Under the pieces are notes generated by a model. The model was not told where the DNA came from and searched no databases. It was given only the letters and a program-made list of their open reading frames with translations. From Rhizomicrobium sp. (GTDB taxonomy: Bacteria > Pseudomonadota > Alphaproteobacteria > Micropepsales > Micropepsaceae): a stretch of 41,120 bases of DNA. The stretch is taken from contig JANWJQ010000154.1 in assembly GCA_025451875.1 (NCBI GenBank), positions 1-41,120 on the forward strand, written 5' to 3'. The position numbers and the translations under genes are program-made. This document shows, one piece after another, positions 27,181-36,023 of the stretch. The stretch's first letter is position 1; each line of letters begins with the position of its first letter.

Positions 27181-28055
27181 GTGACAAATATCCCTGGCTG
27201 ACGGTGCATCGCGGCGATGCGCCGCTCGTCGTCTCCATTCCGCATTCCGGCACCGACATTCCGCCGGAGATCGAAAGCGAACTTGTTTCATCCTGGCTCG
27301 CGCGCAAGGATGCGGATTGGTGGGTGGAGAAGCTTTATGACTTCGCACCCGCGCTGGACGCCACCATCGTGCGCACCGGCATCTCGCGCACCGTGATCGA
27401 CGTCAATCGCGATCCGTCCGGCAAATCGCTATATCCCGGACAGGCGACGACGGAGCTTTGCCCTTCGACGACGTTCGATGGCGAGCCTCTCTATAAAAAG
27501 AATTCGCATCCGCCGGATTCCACGCAGATCGCGGCAAGGCGCCTGCACTATTTCAATCCCTATCATGACGCGGTTGCCGACGAGATCGCGCGGCTGCGCA
27601 ACACCCATGAGCGCGTGGTGCTGTTCGAAGCCCATTCCATCCGCAGCCATGTGCCGCGCCTGTTCGACGGCGAATTGCCGAACTTCAACATCGGCACCAA
27701 CAGCGGCGCGTCCTGCGCGAGCGAGCTGACGCGGACGGTGGAAGCGGTGTGCAACGCCTCGCGCTTTTCCTGGGTGACGAACGGCCGCTTCAAGGGCGGC
27801 TGGACCACCCGCCATTATGGCGAGCCGCAGATGGGCGTGCATGCCATCCAGCTGGAGCTGGCCTGCCGCGGCTATATGGAAGATCCCGCGAAGATCTCCG
27901 AGAAGAACTGGCCCGCGCCTTACGATGAAACACGCGCGGCTGATTTGCGGAAATATCTTTACGCCATCCTGGAAGGCTGCATCCGTTTCGCCGATACGGG
28001 GCATGCTTTCGGCGCCGCGCCGGCGATCACGCCGCAGCCTATCCACAGCCACTAA
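27177..28055 (+). CDS. hutG: N-formylglutamate amidohydrolase
   Basis: HutG hydrolyses N-formyl-L-glutamate to glutamate and formate, the last step of the route that uses HutF. The 292-residue protein has [15 protein letters not shown] (18-32), [31 protein letters not shown] and [15 protein letters not shown], all strong signatures of the FGase family. It overlaps hutI by four bases, so the two are translationally coupled; hutU follows after 57 bases. Confidence 0.95.
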   Translation: MSDKYPWLTVHRGDAPLVVSIPHSGTDIPPEIESELVSSWLARKDADWWVEKLYDFAPALDATIVRTGISRTVIDVNRDPSGKSLYPGQATTELCPSTTFDGEPLYKKNSHPPDSTQIAARRLHYFNPYHDAVADEIARLRNTHERVVLFEAHSIRSHVPRLFDGELPNFNIGTNSGASCASELTRTVEAVCNASRFSWVTNGRFKGGWTTRHYGEPQMGVHAIQLELACRGYMEDPAKISEKNWPAPYDETRAADLRKYLYAILEGCIRFADTGHAFGAAPAITPQPIHSH

Positions 28056-28112
28056 GTGGCATCGCCCGCGCCGCTATGACAAAGTGCGCCCGCATTTCCC
28101 GCGAGCGCATAG

Positions 28113-29777
28113 ATGACCCGCATCGACAACACCCGCCATATCAAGGCCGCGCACGGCACGCAGCTTTCCGCGAAAAGCTGGCTGACCGAAGCGCCGCTGC
28201 GCATGCTGATGAACAATCTGGATGCGGACGTGGCGGAGCGGCCGGAAGAACTCGTCGTCTATGGCGGCATCGGCCGCGCCGCGCGCGACTGGGAATCCTA
28301 TGACCGCATCGTCGCGGCGCTGAAGCGGCTGGAAGGCGATCAATCGCTGCTCATCCAATCGGGCAAGCCCGTCGGCATTTTCCGCACGCATCCAGACGCG
28401 CCGCGCGTGCTCATCGCGAATTCCAATCTCGTGCCGCATTGGGCGACGTGGGACAAATTTCACGAGCTCGATAAGAAAGGTCTGATGATGTACGGCCAGA
28501 TGACGGCCGGATCGTGGATCTATATCGGCAGCCAGGGCATCGTTCAGGGCACTTACGAAACCTTCGCGGAAATGGGGCGCAAGCATTTCGGCGGCGAGCT
28601 GCGCGGCAAATGGATTCTCACCGCGGGCCTCGGCGGCATGGGCGGCGCGCAGCCGCTGGCGGCGGTGATGGCGGGCGCCTGCATGCTGGCAATCGAATGC
28701 CAGCCGTCACGTATCGAGATGCGGCTGAAGACAAAATATCTCGATTACCAGGCGAAAACGCTGGACGAAGCGCTGGAGATGATCACGCGCGCCTGCAAGG
28801 AGAAAAAAGCGATCTCCGTCGGCCTGCTCGGCAATGCGGCGGAGATTTTGCCGGAGATGGTCAAGCGCGGCATCAAGCCGGATGCGGTGACGGATCAGAC
28901 CAGCGCGCACGATCCATTGAACGGCTATCTGCCCGCGGGCTGGACGCTGGATGAATGGGCGAAGAAGCGCGAAAGCGATCCCAAGGCCGTCGAACATGCC
29001 GCCAGGCAGAGCATGGTGAAGCATGTGCAGGCGATGCTGGATTTTCACGCGATGGAAATTCCCGTCGTCGATTACGGCAACAACATCCGCCAGATGGCGC
29101 TGGAAGAGGGCCTGAAGGACGCGTTCGATTTTCCCGGATTCGTTCCGGCCTATATCCGTCCGCTGTTCTGCCGGGGTATTGGGCCTTTCCGTTGGGCCGC
29201 GCTCTCCGGCGATCCGGAAGACATCTACAAGACCGATCAGAAGATGAAAGAACTGCTGCCGAACGACAAGCATCTGCACAACTGGCTCGACATGGCGCGC
29301 GAACGCATCAAGTTCCAGGGCCTGCCCGCGCGCATCTGCTGGATCGGTCTCGGCGATCGCCATCGCGCCGGATTGGCGTTCAACGAGATGGTGGCGAAGG
29401 GCGAACTGAAAGCGCCGGTGGTGATCGGCCGCGATCACTTGGACAGCGGATCGGTCGCCTCACCCAATCGCGAAACGGAAGCCATGATGGATGGCTCGGA
29501 CGCGGTGTCCGACTGGCCGCTGCTCAATGCGCTGCTCAACTGCGCGAGCGGGGCGACGTGGGTGTCGATTCATCACGGCGGCGGCGTCGGCATCGGCTAT
29601 TCGCAGCATGCCGGCATGGTGATCGTGGCCGACGGCACGCCGGAAGCGGCGAGGCGCCTGGAGCGCGTGCTGTGGAACGACCCTGCTTCGGGCGTCATGC
29701 GCCACGCCGATGCGGGCTATGACATCGCCATCGACAGCGCCCGTTCGCACGGACTCGATCTGCCGTCGCTCGCCTGA
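28113..29777 (+). CDS. hutU: Urocanate hydratase
   Basis: HutU adds water to urocanate using tightly bound NAD as an electrophile, giving imidazolonepropionate. At 554 residues it is full length. The NAD site is [14 protein letters not shown] (170-183), and the active-site Cys is C409 in [14 protein letters not shown]. Other family blocks are [20 protein letters not shown] (127-146) and [12 protein letters not shown] (261-272). It is last in the hutI-hutG-hutU run; hutH, which makes urocanate from histidine, is not in the window. Confidence 0.97.
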   Translation: MTRIDNTRHIKAAHGTQLSAKSWLTEAPLRMLMNNLDADVAERPEELVVYGGIGRAARDWESYDRIVAALKRLEGDQSLLIQSGKPVGIFRTHPDAPRVLIANSNLVPHWATWDKFHELDKKGLMMYGQMTAGSWIYIGSQGIVQGTYETFAEMGRKHFGGELRGKWILTAGLGGMGGAQPLAAVMAGACMLAIECQPSRIEMRLKTKYLDYQAKTLDEALEMITRACKEKKAISVGLLGNAAEILPEMVKRGIKPDAVTDQTSAHDPLNGYLPAGWTLDEWAKKRESDPKAVEHAARQSMVKHVQAMLDFHAMEIPVVDYGNNIRQMALEEGLKDAFDFPGFVPAYIRPLFCRGIGPFRWAALSGDPEDIYKTDQKMKELLPNDKHLHNWLDMARERIKFQGLPARICWIGLGDRHRAGLAFNEMVAKGELKAPVVIGRDHLDSGSVASPNRETEAMMDGSDAVSDWPLLNALLNCASGATWVSIHHGGGVGIGYSQHAGMVIVADGTPEAARRLERVLWNDPASGVMRHADAGYDIAIDSARSHGLDLPSLA

Positions 29778-29779
29778 GA

Positions 29780-29807
29780 TGCGACATTGCACGAACCCTG
29801 CTAGGTT
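29780..29807 (+). promoter_or_regulatory. Promoter-like element upstream of paralog 1
   Basis: TGCGAC, 14 bases, then GCTAGGTT resembles the housekeeping promoter form described in Caulobacter (TTGACGS, 10-14 bases, GCTANAWC), though the -35 half is weak. The GCTAGG part lies 29 bases before the ATG and overlaps a small hairpin (CGAACC/GGTTCG, 29792-29809). Tentative. Confidence 0.3.
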
Positions 29808-29828
29808 CGCCGGGCTGGGGTCAATTGC

Positions 29829-30515
29829 ATGAACATTCACTTGCCGAAGCCGCTGCACGGCTGGCGTGCCTTCATGGGCGAGGTCGGCGTCATCGTGCTG
29901 GGCGTTCTGATTGCGCTGGGCTTCGGGCAGCTGGCCGATTCCGTCCATGATAACATCATCGCAGGGCAGGCCCGTGGCGCGGTCAGAGCCGAGGTTCGCG
30001 AAAACCTGTGGTGGCTGGCGATACGCGAACAGGATGAGCCGTGCATCCGGCAAAGGCTCTCCGAGCTTGACGGTTTGCTTGCGCACGCAAGGCTTGGCGA
30101 GCCAGTCCCTGTTGTGCAGCATCTCGCCTATCTGCCGCACGCCAAAATCACGACGCTGCGGTGGGAAGCAAACGCGCAGGCAGGGCGTGCGAGTCTTTTC
30201 CCGTCAGACGAACAGCGGTTGCTCGACAATATGTATTATACAACAGAGCAGTTTTCGCAGGCGCAGTCGGAGGAAGCGATCATCTGGTCAAAGATCGGGT
30301 TCATCCAGGGACTGCGCCAGTTCACGCCCGCCGACGTCCACGACTTCAGTATCTTCCTCTCCGAGGCGCACTATCAGGACTCGATGGTGCGTCTGTCACT
30401 CTATAGAGCGCGGCAATGGGCGCAGAGGATGAACCTCGCGGCGGCCAATCCGAACTCGGTTGAAAACCTGAAGCCTTCCCAACCTCAAACCTGCCAGCCG
30501 CTGACGGGGCCATAG
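29829..30515 (+). CDS. Single-span envelope protein of unknown function (paralog 1)
   Basis: The 228-residue protein starts with a cytoplasmic amphipathic segment LPKPLHGWRAF, then one span GVIVLGVLIALGFG (about 18-34), then a soluble, probably periplasmic, mostly helical domain. C72 (EPCIRQRL) and C222 (TCQPL) are the only two cysteines. Its first 40 residues share 28 identities with the protein at 31379, and SLFPSDEQ in the middle also matches. The N-terminal layout (charged entry helix, then GEVGVIVLGVLIAL) recalls DUF6090-like proteins; no function is known to me. It starts 51 bases after hutU but looks like a separate unit. Confidence 0.75.
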   Translation: MNIHLPKPLHGWRAFMGEVGVIVLGVLIALGFGQLADSVHDNIIAGQARGAVRAEVRENLWWLAIREQDEPCIRQRLSELDGLLAHARLGEPVPVVQHLAYLPHAKITTLRWEANAQAGRASLFPSDEQRLLDNMYYTTEQFSQAQSEEAIIWSKIGFIQGLRQFTPADVHDFSIFLSEAHYQDSMVRLSLYRARQWAQRMNLAAANPNSVENLKPSQPQTCQPLTGP

Positions 30516-30612
30516 CGTTCCTCTGCAGGAGACACGGAACGTAGCGCGATCACACGGACTTGATCTGCCGTCGCCGGGATGAGCGCTATCCTTTCCCAAA
30601 CAGGGGAAGACC

Positions 30613-31320
30613 ATGCACTACGCAATCGCTTTGCTTATTGCTCTCGCCGCGACGCCCGCGCTCGCGGACGGCCGCGCGCTCATCACGCAGCAGGAACAGG
30701 AGATGGCTGACGCGGTGGCCGCCGGTCATGTCGATGTGTGGGACAAATATCTCGATCCCGACGTCATCTACGCCGAGGAGGACGACAGCTACAAAGGCAA
30801 GGCCGAGATGCTGAAGGAGATCCGGCCGCTGCCGAAGGGCCTGGGCGGCTTCATCAAGATCAAGCTGCTGTCCTATCACGAGGATGGCGACACGGCGGTC
30901 GCGCTGTTCCGGCAGGTCGAAACCGAGCACTATTTCGGCCAGACGATCCACGCGAACTATCTCACCAATACCGTATGGAAGAAGCGCGCCGATGGGTGGA
31001 AGCAGATCGAGGGACAGGTGCTGGCGGAGCGTGCCGATCCGCCCGCCATTTCGTTGCCCGCCGCCAATCTCCAGAAATTCGCCGGCACCTACAAGCTCAG
31101 GGATTCCGAGCCCACCTTTGCGCTAACGGTGACGGACGGAAAGCTGATGGGCGCGCGCAGCGGCCGCCCGGCAGCGGAATGGAAGGCGGAGACGCGCGAT
31201 GTGTTCTTCATTCCCGGCGACAACCGCATCCGCAAGATCTTCCAATACGACGCGAACGGCAAAGTCACCGGCTTCATCGAACGCCGCGAAAGCTGGGACT
31301 TGGCGTGGGTGAAGCAGTAA
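30613..31320 (+). CDS. Secreted DUF4440/SnoaL-like protein with C-terminal DUF3471-like beta domain
   Basis: The 235-residue protein has a signal peptide (cleavage near 18-19, TPALA-DG), an NTF2-like domain of the DUF4440 type (about 20-140; DVWDKYLDPDVIYAEEDDSY, NYLTNTVWKKRADGWK) and a C-terminal segment (about 150-235; FAGTYKL, LTVTDGKLMGARSG, FFIPGDNRIRKIF) that resembles the beta domain found next to serine beta-lactamase-like enzymes. A binding role is more likely than catalysis; no catalytic residues were recognised. GGGGAAG lies four bases upstream of the ATG. It sits between two paralogous membrane-anchored proteins on the same strand. Confidence 0.83.
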   Translation: MHYAIALLIALAATPALADGRALITQQEQEMADAVAAGHVDVWDKYLDPDVIYAEEDDSYKGKAEMLKEIRPLPKGLGGFIKIKLLSYHEDGDTAVALFRQVETEHYFGQTIHANYLTNTVWKKRADGWKQIEGQVLAERADPPAISLPAANLQKFAGTYKLRDSEPTFALTVTDGKLMGARSGRPAAEWKAETRDVFFIPGDNRIRKIFQYDANGKVTGFIERRESWDLAWVKQ

Positions 31321-31331
31321 GCCCTCATCCA

Positions 31332-31359
31332 TTGCAGACGTTTAGCCTTCTGCTAGGCT
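31332..31359 (+). promoter_or_regulatory. Promoter-like element upstream of paralog 2
   Basis: TTGCAG, 14 bases, then GCTAGGCT fits the TTGACGS (10-14 bases) GCTANAWC form reported for alphaproteobacterial housekeeping sigma factors except for two -10 positions. GCTAGG starts 27 bases before the ATG, nearly the same distance as in paralog 1. A ribosome site (GGGGGA) follows at 31370-31375. Confidence 0.4.
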
Positions 31360-31378
31360 TCCATAACTTGGGGGACCT

Positions 31379-32095
31379 ATGCGTTTTCAACTGCCGAAAC
31401 CGCTGCATGGCTGGCGCGAATTCGTCGGCGAAGTGGGAATTATCGTTCTGGGCATTCTGATCGCGCTCGGCGCCGGACAGATTGCTGAAACGATTCACGA
31501 ACAGAAAATGGCGGCGGAAGCCCGTGAAAATGTCCGCGCGGAAGCCGCTTTCAACCTCTCTTCCATTCGCGGGCGACTCGACGTCCAGGGATGTATCGAG
31601 CGGCGGCTCGACGCGCTTTCGCGCATTCTGTCCGCGGCCGGTGAAAGCGACTTGCAGCCACAGCCAAGCTGGATTGCGCGCCCACCAACCATGCCGTTTT
31701 TTCGCGGACGATGGAGTGCCGCCACCGCGAGCGGCCGAAATAGCCTCTTCCCGTCCGAGGAGCAGGAGCGGTTTTCGCAGCTCTACGAACTCTTCGGCCG
31801 GTACGAGGACTATCAGGCGAAAGAGCAGATCGTCTGGGCGCAATTGCGGGCGCTCGAAACGTGGCGGGGGCCGCTGGGGGGCGAGGCCCGCTTGTCTTTC
31901 GCGAATGCCCTGCAGCAGGCGAAATATTACGCGTGGGATCTGAATTATGCCGGCACCTTCGCCGTGCAAAACGGCATTGCGATGGGCTTATTGGATTCTC
32001 ATCCGCAAAAGGAACTCGCCGCCATCTGTCTGCCTGTCACCATGAAACGCAGCGAAGCATTGCGCCGATTGAAAACCAAATTCGGTGAGCCATAG
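31379..32095 (+). CDS. Single-span envelope protein of unknown function (paralog 2)
   Basis: The 238-residue product is a paralog of the protein at 29829: LPKPLHGWREF, a span GIIVLGILIALGAG (about 18-34), then a helical periplasmic domain with SLFPSEEQ and EQIVWAQL. Its cysteines are C72 (QGCIERRL), at exactly the same position as in paralog 1, and C217 (AICLPV). The shared pair suggests a disulfide. Sequence identity is high over the first 40 residues and patchy afterwards. The function is unknown. It ends 33 bases from the convergent toroid-protein gene. Confidence 0.75.
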   Translation: MRFQLPKPLHGWREFVGEVGIIVLGILIALGAGQIAETIHEQKMAAEARENVRAEAAFNLSSIRGRLDVQGCIERRLDALSRILSAAGESDLQPQPSWIARPPTMPFFRGRWSAATASGRNSLFPSEEQERFSQLYELFGRYEDYQAKEQIVWAQLRALETWRGPLGGEARLSFANALQQAKYYAWDLNYAGTFAVQNGIAMGLLDSHPQKELAAICLPVTMKRSEALRRLKTKFGEP

Positions 32096-32128
32096 AACTT
32101 TCATATGCGCCTTTGCATGTGGGCAAGT

Positions 32129-33295
32129 TCAAGGTGACGCCGCGAACGGATTGAAGTTCTTTTCTGCCAACGCTGCCCACGCCAATGGCGCGAGCGCGGG
32201 GATCGGGAAATAGGCGCGGTGCTGCTTTAGGTCGGTCTGTAGATCGAAGCCGGTTGAAGTCTTGCGGTCAGAGGCGCGGTACCAGCCGTCCGGCGCGCGG
32301 TTCTTCTCTGCCGCCGCCATCAGCGCGTTCGCTTGCGCGGATTTTCCGAGTAATTTCATCAGCAGCGCAGCCTGCAAGGTGCCTTCGGTCCAGATGCCAT
32401 CCTTCTGTGCGCTATAGGCCATGCCGCCACCGGACCCGAAGCGCCGCCGCAGAGTCTCCATAAGGGCGGCGGCGTGCGGCTTGGCTTGCGGAAGCGCCAG
32501 CAGCGGCCAGATTTGCGCATCCAAGGCAAGCGTCGTGTTACGCGCCTTGCTGTCCTCCGCCATGCCGGCATCGAAGCAGCCACATTTCTCATTCCACATT
32601 GCGGCAACGAAAGCGGATGCGGTCTTTGCGCGGTCGCGCCAATGCGTGTCTTTCGTCACCCCGGCCAGTTGCGTGAACGCCGCTGCAAGATCGGTGTTGT
32701 GCTCGGTGGATTTCCAACGGTTGAGTTCAGGCTTCGGCTGATCACCGAAGGTGCCGCCCGTGAAGCCTTGCGGCGCGCGCGCGTCGAACTGCGTATCCAC
32801 CCAATGGGCGATGCGGATGGCGCCGCTGCGATATTTCGCTTCCTTCAACGCCAGCAGCGCGAGCATCGCCCACGCCATGTTCCCGCTATCGCTCCCGACC
32901 TGATACCGGTCTTCCACCCAGCGGTTCTGCTTCCTGTCCCACCAGCCGGCGAGTTTCACGGGATTGCCGGCATGCCCCGCCGCATAGCCATTGCGCAAAC
33001 GGCCGTCATGCCAATAGCGGTCGTGGTCCAGCGCGACCAGCATCGCATCGCCGATGCGCGCGGCATCTTTCTCATCACCACAGCCCACCAGTGCGATCGT
33101 CGCGACAGCGTTGTCATAGAGAAAAGCGGTGTTGTAGAGCGGGCCGTCCTTCTCCCGCGGAAAGCTCGGCAGGAAGACAGGACCGGGCGGCGATTGCGTC
33201 ACCGCACTCTGCAACACTTCGCAGGCGGACGGCGCGGCCTGTGCCACACCCATCATCGCAGCAAAAGCAAACAGGGCCGCCGCGGTGTTCCGCAT
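32129..33295 (-). CDS. Secreted (alpha/alpha) toroid-like protein, possible glycosidase fold
   Basis: The 388-residue protein has a signal peptide (cleavage near residue 20, GVAQA-AP) and repeated helical hairpins with aromatic-rich turns, such as YNTAFLYDNAVATIALVG, DSGNMAWAMLALLAL, STEHNTDLAAAFTQL and SYRASDRK-type ends. This is the look of six-hairpin glycosidases and related toroid enzymes, but no catalytic pair was identified. It starts 3 bases after the stop of the cystathionine gamma-lyase gene, so it is part of that operon although it is exported. Confidence 0.78.
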   Translation of the reverse strand: MRNTAAALFAFAAMMGVAQAAPSACEVLQSAVTQSPPGPVFLPSFPREKDGPLYNTAFLYDNAVATIALVGCGDEKDAARIGDAMLVALDHDRYWHDGRLRNGYAAGHAGNPVKLAGWWDRKQNRWVEDRYQVGSDSGNMAWAMLALLALKEAKYRSGAIRIAHWVDTQFDARAPQGFTGGTFGDQPKPELNRWKSTEHNTDLAAAFTQLAGVTKDTHWRDRAKTASAFVAAMWNEKCGCFDAGMAEDSKARNTTLALDAQIWPLLALPQAKPHAAALMETLRRRFGSGGGMAYSAQKDGIWTEGTLQAALLMKLLGKSAQANALMAAAEKNRAPDGWYRASDRKTSTGFDLQTDLKQHRAYFPIPALAPLAWAALAEKNFNPFAASP

Positions 33296-33298
33296 GCG

Positions 33299-34462
33299 TT
33301 ACGCCAGCGCCTGTTCCAGATCGGCGATGAGATCCTCTGCGTCTTCCACGCCACACGACAGCCGCACCAGTGCGTCGGAGATGCCAAGTTCGGCGCGGGT
33401 GTGCGCCGGGATGGAAGCATGGGTCATGATCGCGGGATGTTCGATCAGGCTTTCGACGCCACCCAGCGACTCCGCGAGCGTGAACAGCTTGCAGCGTTCA
33501 AGGAAGCGCTTGGTGCCCGCCAGATCGCGCTTCAGGATGACCGTGACGATGCCGCCGAATGCCGCCATCTGCGTTTTCGCGAGCGCATGTTGCGGATGGC
33601 TTTCGAGGCCGGGATAGATCACGCGCTCCACGTCTTTGCGCGCTTCCAGCCAGCGCGCGATTTTCAGCGCGTTGGCGCAATGCCGCTCCATGCGCAGCGC
33701 CAATGTCTTCAATCCGCGCAAGGCGAGGAAAGAATCGAATGGCCCCTGAATCGCGCCAACGGCGTTGTGCAGGAAGGCCAGACGATCGGCCAGATCTTTG
33801 TTATCGCCAACGACTGCGCAACCGCCGACGATATCGCTGTGGCCGTTGAGATATTTCGTCGTGGAATGCACGACAATATCGATGCCCTGCTCCAACGGCC
33901 GCTGCGTATAAGGCGACGCGAAAGTGTTATCCGACGCAGTAAGGATGCCCCGCTTCTTCGCAAGCTTCGCGATGCCCGCGAGATCGGCGAGGCGCAGCAT
34001 CGGATTGGTCGGCGTTTCCACCCAGATCATCTTCGTGTTCGGCTTGATCGCTTTCTCGACATTGGCGAGGTCTGTCATGTCCACGAAGTCGAAAGCGAGC
34101 CCTGCGCTACGCTTGCGCACCTTGTCGAACAGGCGGAACGAGCCGCCATAAAGATCGTCGCTGGCGAGAACGTGATCGCCGCTGTTCAGCAATTCCAGAA
34201 CGGTGGAGATCGCGGCCAACCCAGACGCAAAGGCGTAACCGCGCTCGCCCGATTCCAGATCGGCAATGCAACGCTCGAAGGCCTGTCGCGTGGGGTTCTG
34301 CGAGCGGGAATATTCATAACCCTTGTGAACGCCCGGAGACTCCTGCGCATAGGTGCTGGTCGCATAGATCGGCACCATCACCGCGCCGGTGGTGGGATCG
34401 GGATGCTGCCCTGCATGGATCGTGCGCGTGGAAAAAGCGAGGCGGTTCTTGCCGTCTGTCAT
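33299..34462 (-). CDS. Cystathionine gamma-lyase/gamma-synthase family enzyme
   Basis: This 387-residue fold-type I PLP enzyme most likely cleaves cystathionine to cysteine, 2-oxobutyrate and ammonia. Landmarks are YEYSRSQNPTRQAFE (49-63), FASGLAAIST (78-87), ASDNTFASPY (176-185) and the PLP lysine K203 in VHSTTKYLNGHSDI. Assignment to the lyase rests on its direct coupling to cystathionine beta-synthase (ATGA overlap at 34459-34462); a gamma-synthase acting in the other direction cannot be excluded by sequence. The longer frame to 34531 is inside the upstream gene and is not used. Confidence 0.9.
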   Translation of the reverse strand: MTDGKNRLAFSTRTIHAGQHPDPTTGAVMVPIYATSTYAQESPGVHKGYEYSRSQNPTRQAFERCIADLESGERGYAFASGLAAISTVLELLNSGDHVLASDDLYGGSFRLFDKVRKRSAGLAFDFVDMTDLANVEKAIKPNTKMIWVETPTNPMLRLADLAGIAKLAKKRGILTASDNTFASPYTQRPLEQGIDIVVHSTTKYLNGHSDIVGGCAVVGDNKDLADRLAFLHNAVGAIQGPFDSFLALRGLKTLALRMERHCANALKIARWLEARKDVERVIYPGLESHPQHALAKTQMAAFGGIVTVILKRDLAGTKRFLERCKLFTLAESLGGVESLIEHPAIMTHASIPAHTRAELGISDALVRLSCGVEDAEDLIADLEQALA

Positions 34463-35850
34463 TTGCTCATTCTCAGATGGTTGATGAGATCGATGCGGGT
34501 GATGAGGCCCACGAATTTGTCGCCGTCGCACACGATGGCGACTTCGTTGCGCTCGAAGATCGGCGGCAGCTTTTCCAGCGCGTCATTCACCTGCACCGTC
34601 TTCAGCCGCGCCGTCATGGCGCAGCGCACCGGATCCTTGAACTGCTGGGCGCGGAATTCTTCATGGCCTTCGACATGGGCGAGAATGTCGTGCTCGTCGA
34701 GGATGCCGACGATGCGGCCATCGACCACTACCGGCACCTGCGACACGTCGTTGGCGCGCATGCGGCTGTAGGCGACCATCAGCGTGTCATCCGGCCCGAC
34801 CGTCACGGTGCCGCCGGTGTCGTGCGTGCGGGCGATAAGATCGGAGAGATTGCCTTTCAGGTTGCGGCTGGAAAGTCCCTGCTCGATCACCCAGTAGTCG
34901 TTATAGACCTTGGAGAGATATTTGTTGCCGTTGTCCGGCACCAAGGTCACGACGCGCTTGGGCGTCGTCTGCTCGCGGCAATAGCGCAGCGCGGCGGCGA
35001 GCAAGGTGCCCGAGGACGAGCCACCAAGGATGCCCTCCTTCGACAGCAGCGCGCGCGCCGTTTCGATGCTTTCCTTGTCGCTGATGGCATAGGCTTTCTT
35101 CACCAGATCGAGATCGCAATTGGGGGGCACGAAATCCTCGCCGATGCCTTCGATGGTCCATGAACCCGGCTCGATCATCTTTCCGGTCTTGATCAGCGGC
35201 GCGAGGATGGAGCCGACCGGATCGGCCAGAACGATTTCGGTGTGCGGCGAGACCTTTTTGAAGAAGCGGCCGATGCCCGTCATCGTGCCGCCGCTGCCGA
35301 CACCGACGACCACCGCATCCACATTATGATCGAGCTGCTCCCAGATTTCCGGCGCGGTGCCTTCTTCATGGGCTTTCGGATTGGCGGGATTGGCGAACTG
35401 GTTCACATAGAACGCACCGGTTTCTTCGGCGATGCGCGCGGCGACATCCTGATAATAGTCAGGATGGCCCTTGCCGACATCGGAGCGCGTGATGCGCACG
35501 TCCACGCCCATGGCGCGCAGATGCTGGATCTTCTCGCGCGCCATCTTGTCCGGCACAATGAGGATGAGCTTGTAGCCTTTGAGGATGCCGACCTGCGCCA
35601 GGCCAAGGCCGGTATTGCCGGCCGTGGCTTCGACGATGAGGCCGCCGGGCTTCAGCTTGCCGTCCTTCTCCGCCGCTTCGATCATGGACTTGCCGATGCG
35701 GTCCTTGATGGAGCCGCCGGGGTTCTGGTTCTCCAGTTTCACGAAAAGCCGGCAGGGGCCGGTGTCGAATTGCGTCAGCTCCACCATGGGCGTGTTGCCG
35801 ATGAGCTCGAGCGCGGATTTCACAGGTTTGGGCGGATGGATATTTGTCAT
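34459..35850 (-). CDS. Cystathionine beta-synthase with C-terminal CBS-domain pair
   Basis: The enzyme condenses serine (or O-acetylserine) and homocysteine to cystathionine, the first step of reverse transsulfuration. The 463-residue product has a fold-type II PLP domain (about 10-320): ELIGNTPMVEL (15-25), NPGGSIKDRIG with Schiff-base lysine K49, ATAGNTGLGLA and GGSSSGTLLAAA. The C-terminal 120 residues form two CBS domains (DDTLMVAYSRMRANDVSQVP... and PIFERNEVAIVCDGDKFVG), which regulate human CBS through S-adenosylmethionine. The start ATG at 35850 matches the family; the open frame continues further upstream without family similarity. Confidence 0.94.
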   Translation of the reverse strand: MTNIHPPKPVKSALELIGNTPMVELTQFDTGPCRLFVKLENQNPGGSIKDRIGKSMIEAAEKDGKLKPGGLIVEATAGNTGLGLAQVGILKGYKLILIVPDKMAREKIQHLRAMGVDVRITRSDVGKGHPDYYQDVAARIAEETGAFYVNQFANPANPKAHEEGTAPEIWEQLDHNVDAVVVGVGSGGTMTGIGRFFKKVSPHTEIVLADPVGSILAPLIKTGKMIEPGSWTIEGIGEDFVPPNCDLDLVKKAYAISDKESIETARALLSKEGILGGSSSGTLLAAALRYCREQTTPKRVVTLVPDNGNKYLSKVYNDYWVIEQGLSSRNLKGNLSDLIARTHDTGGTVTVGPDDTLMVAYSRMRANDVSQVPVVVDGRIVGILDEHDILAHVEGHEEFRAQQFKDPVRCAMTARLKTVQVNDALEKLPPIFERNEVAIVCDGDKFVGLITRIDLINHLRMSK

Positions 35851-36023
35851 GGAGGGGCGATTTCTGGGGTTCGCTTTGCGCCGCGAAGATAGCCCCGCGC
35901 AAGGGGGCAAAGCCACCCGCGCCGGCGCAATGAAAGACCTGTTTCTGCGCTGTATTTGTTCGGGAATTTCCGCTATCCCGCTGGGCTCGCTATGATTATC
36001 CGTCAGCCCGAAAAGGCCCGAAA

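Noticed and set aside
32474-34771. Plus-strand frame of 765 codons
   Set aside because: It runs antisense to the toroid, gamma-lyase and CBS genes, and shows only Arg/His-rich low-complexity sequence.
35930-35995. 21-codon frame (MKDLFLRCICSG...) upstream of the AceE-like gene, a possible leader peptide
   Set aside because: Short, no ribosome site, no run of regulatory codons and no attenuator-type hairpins after it.
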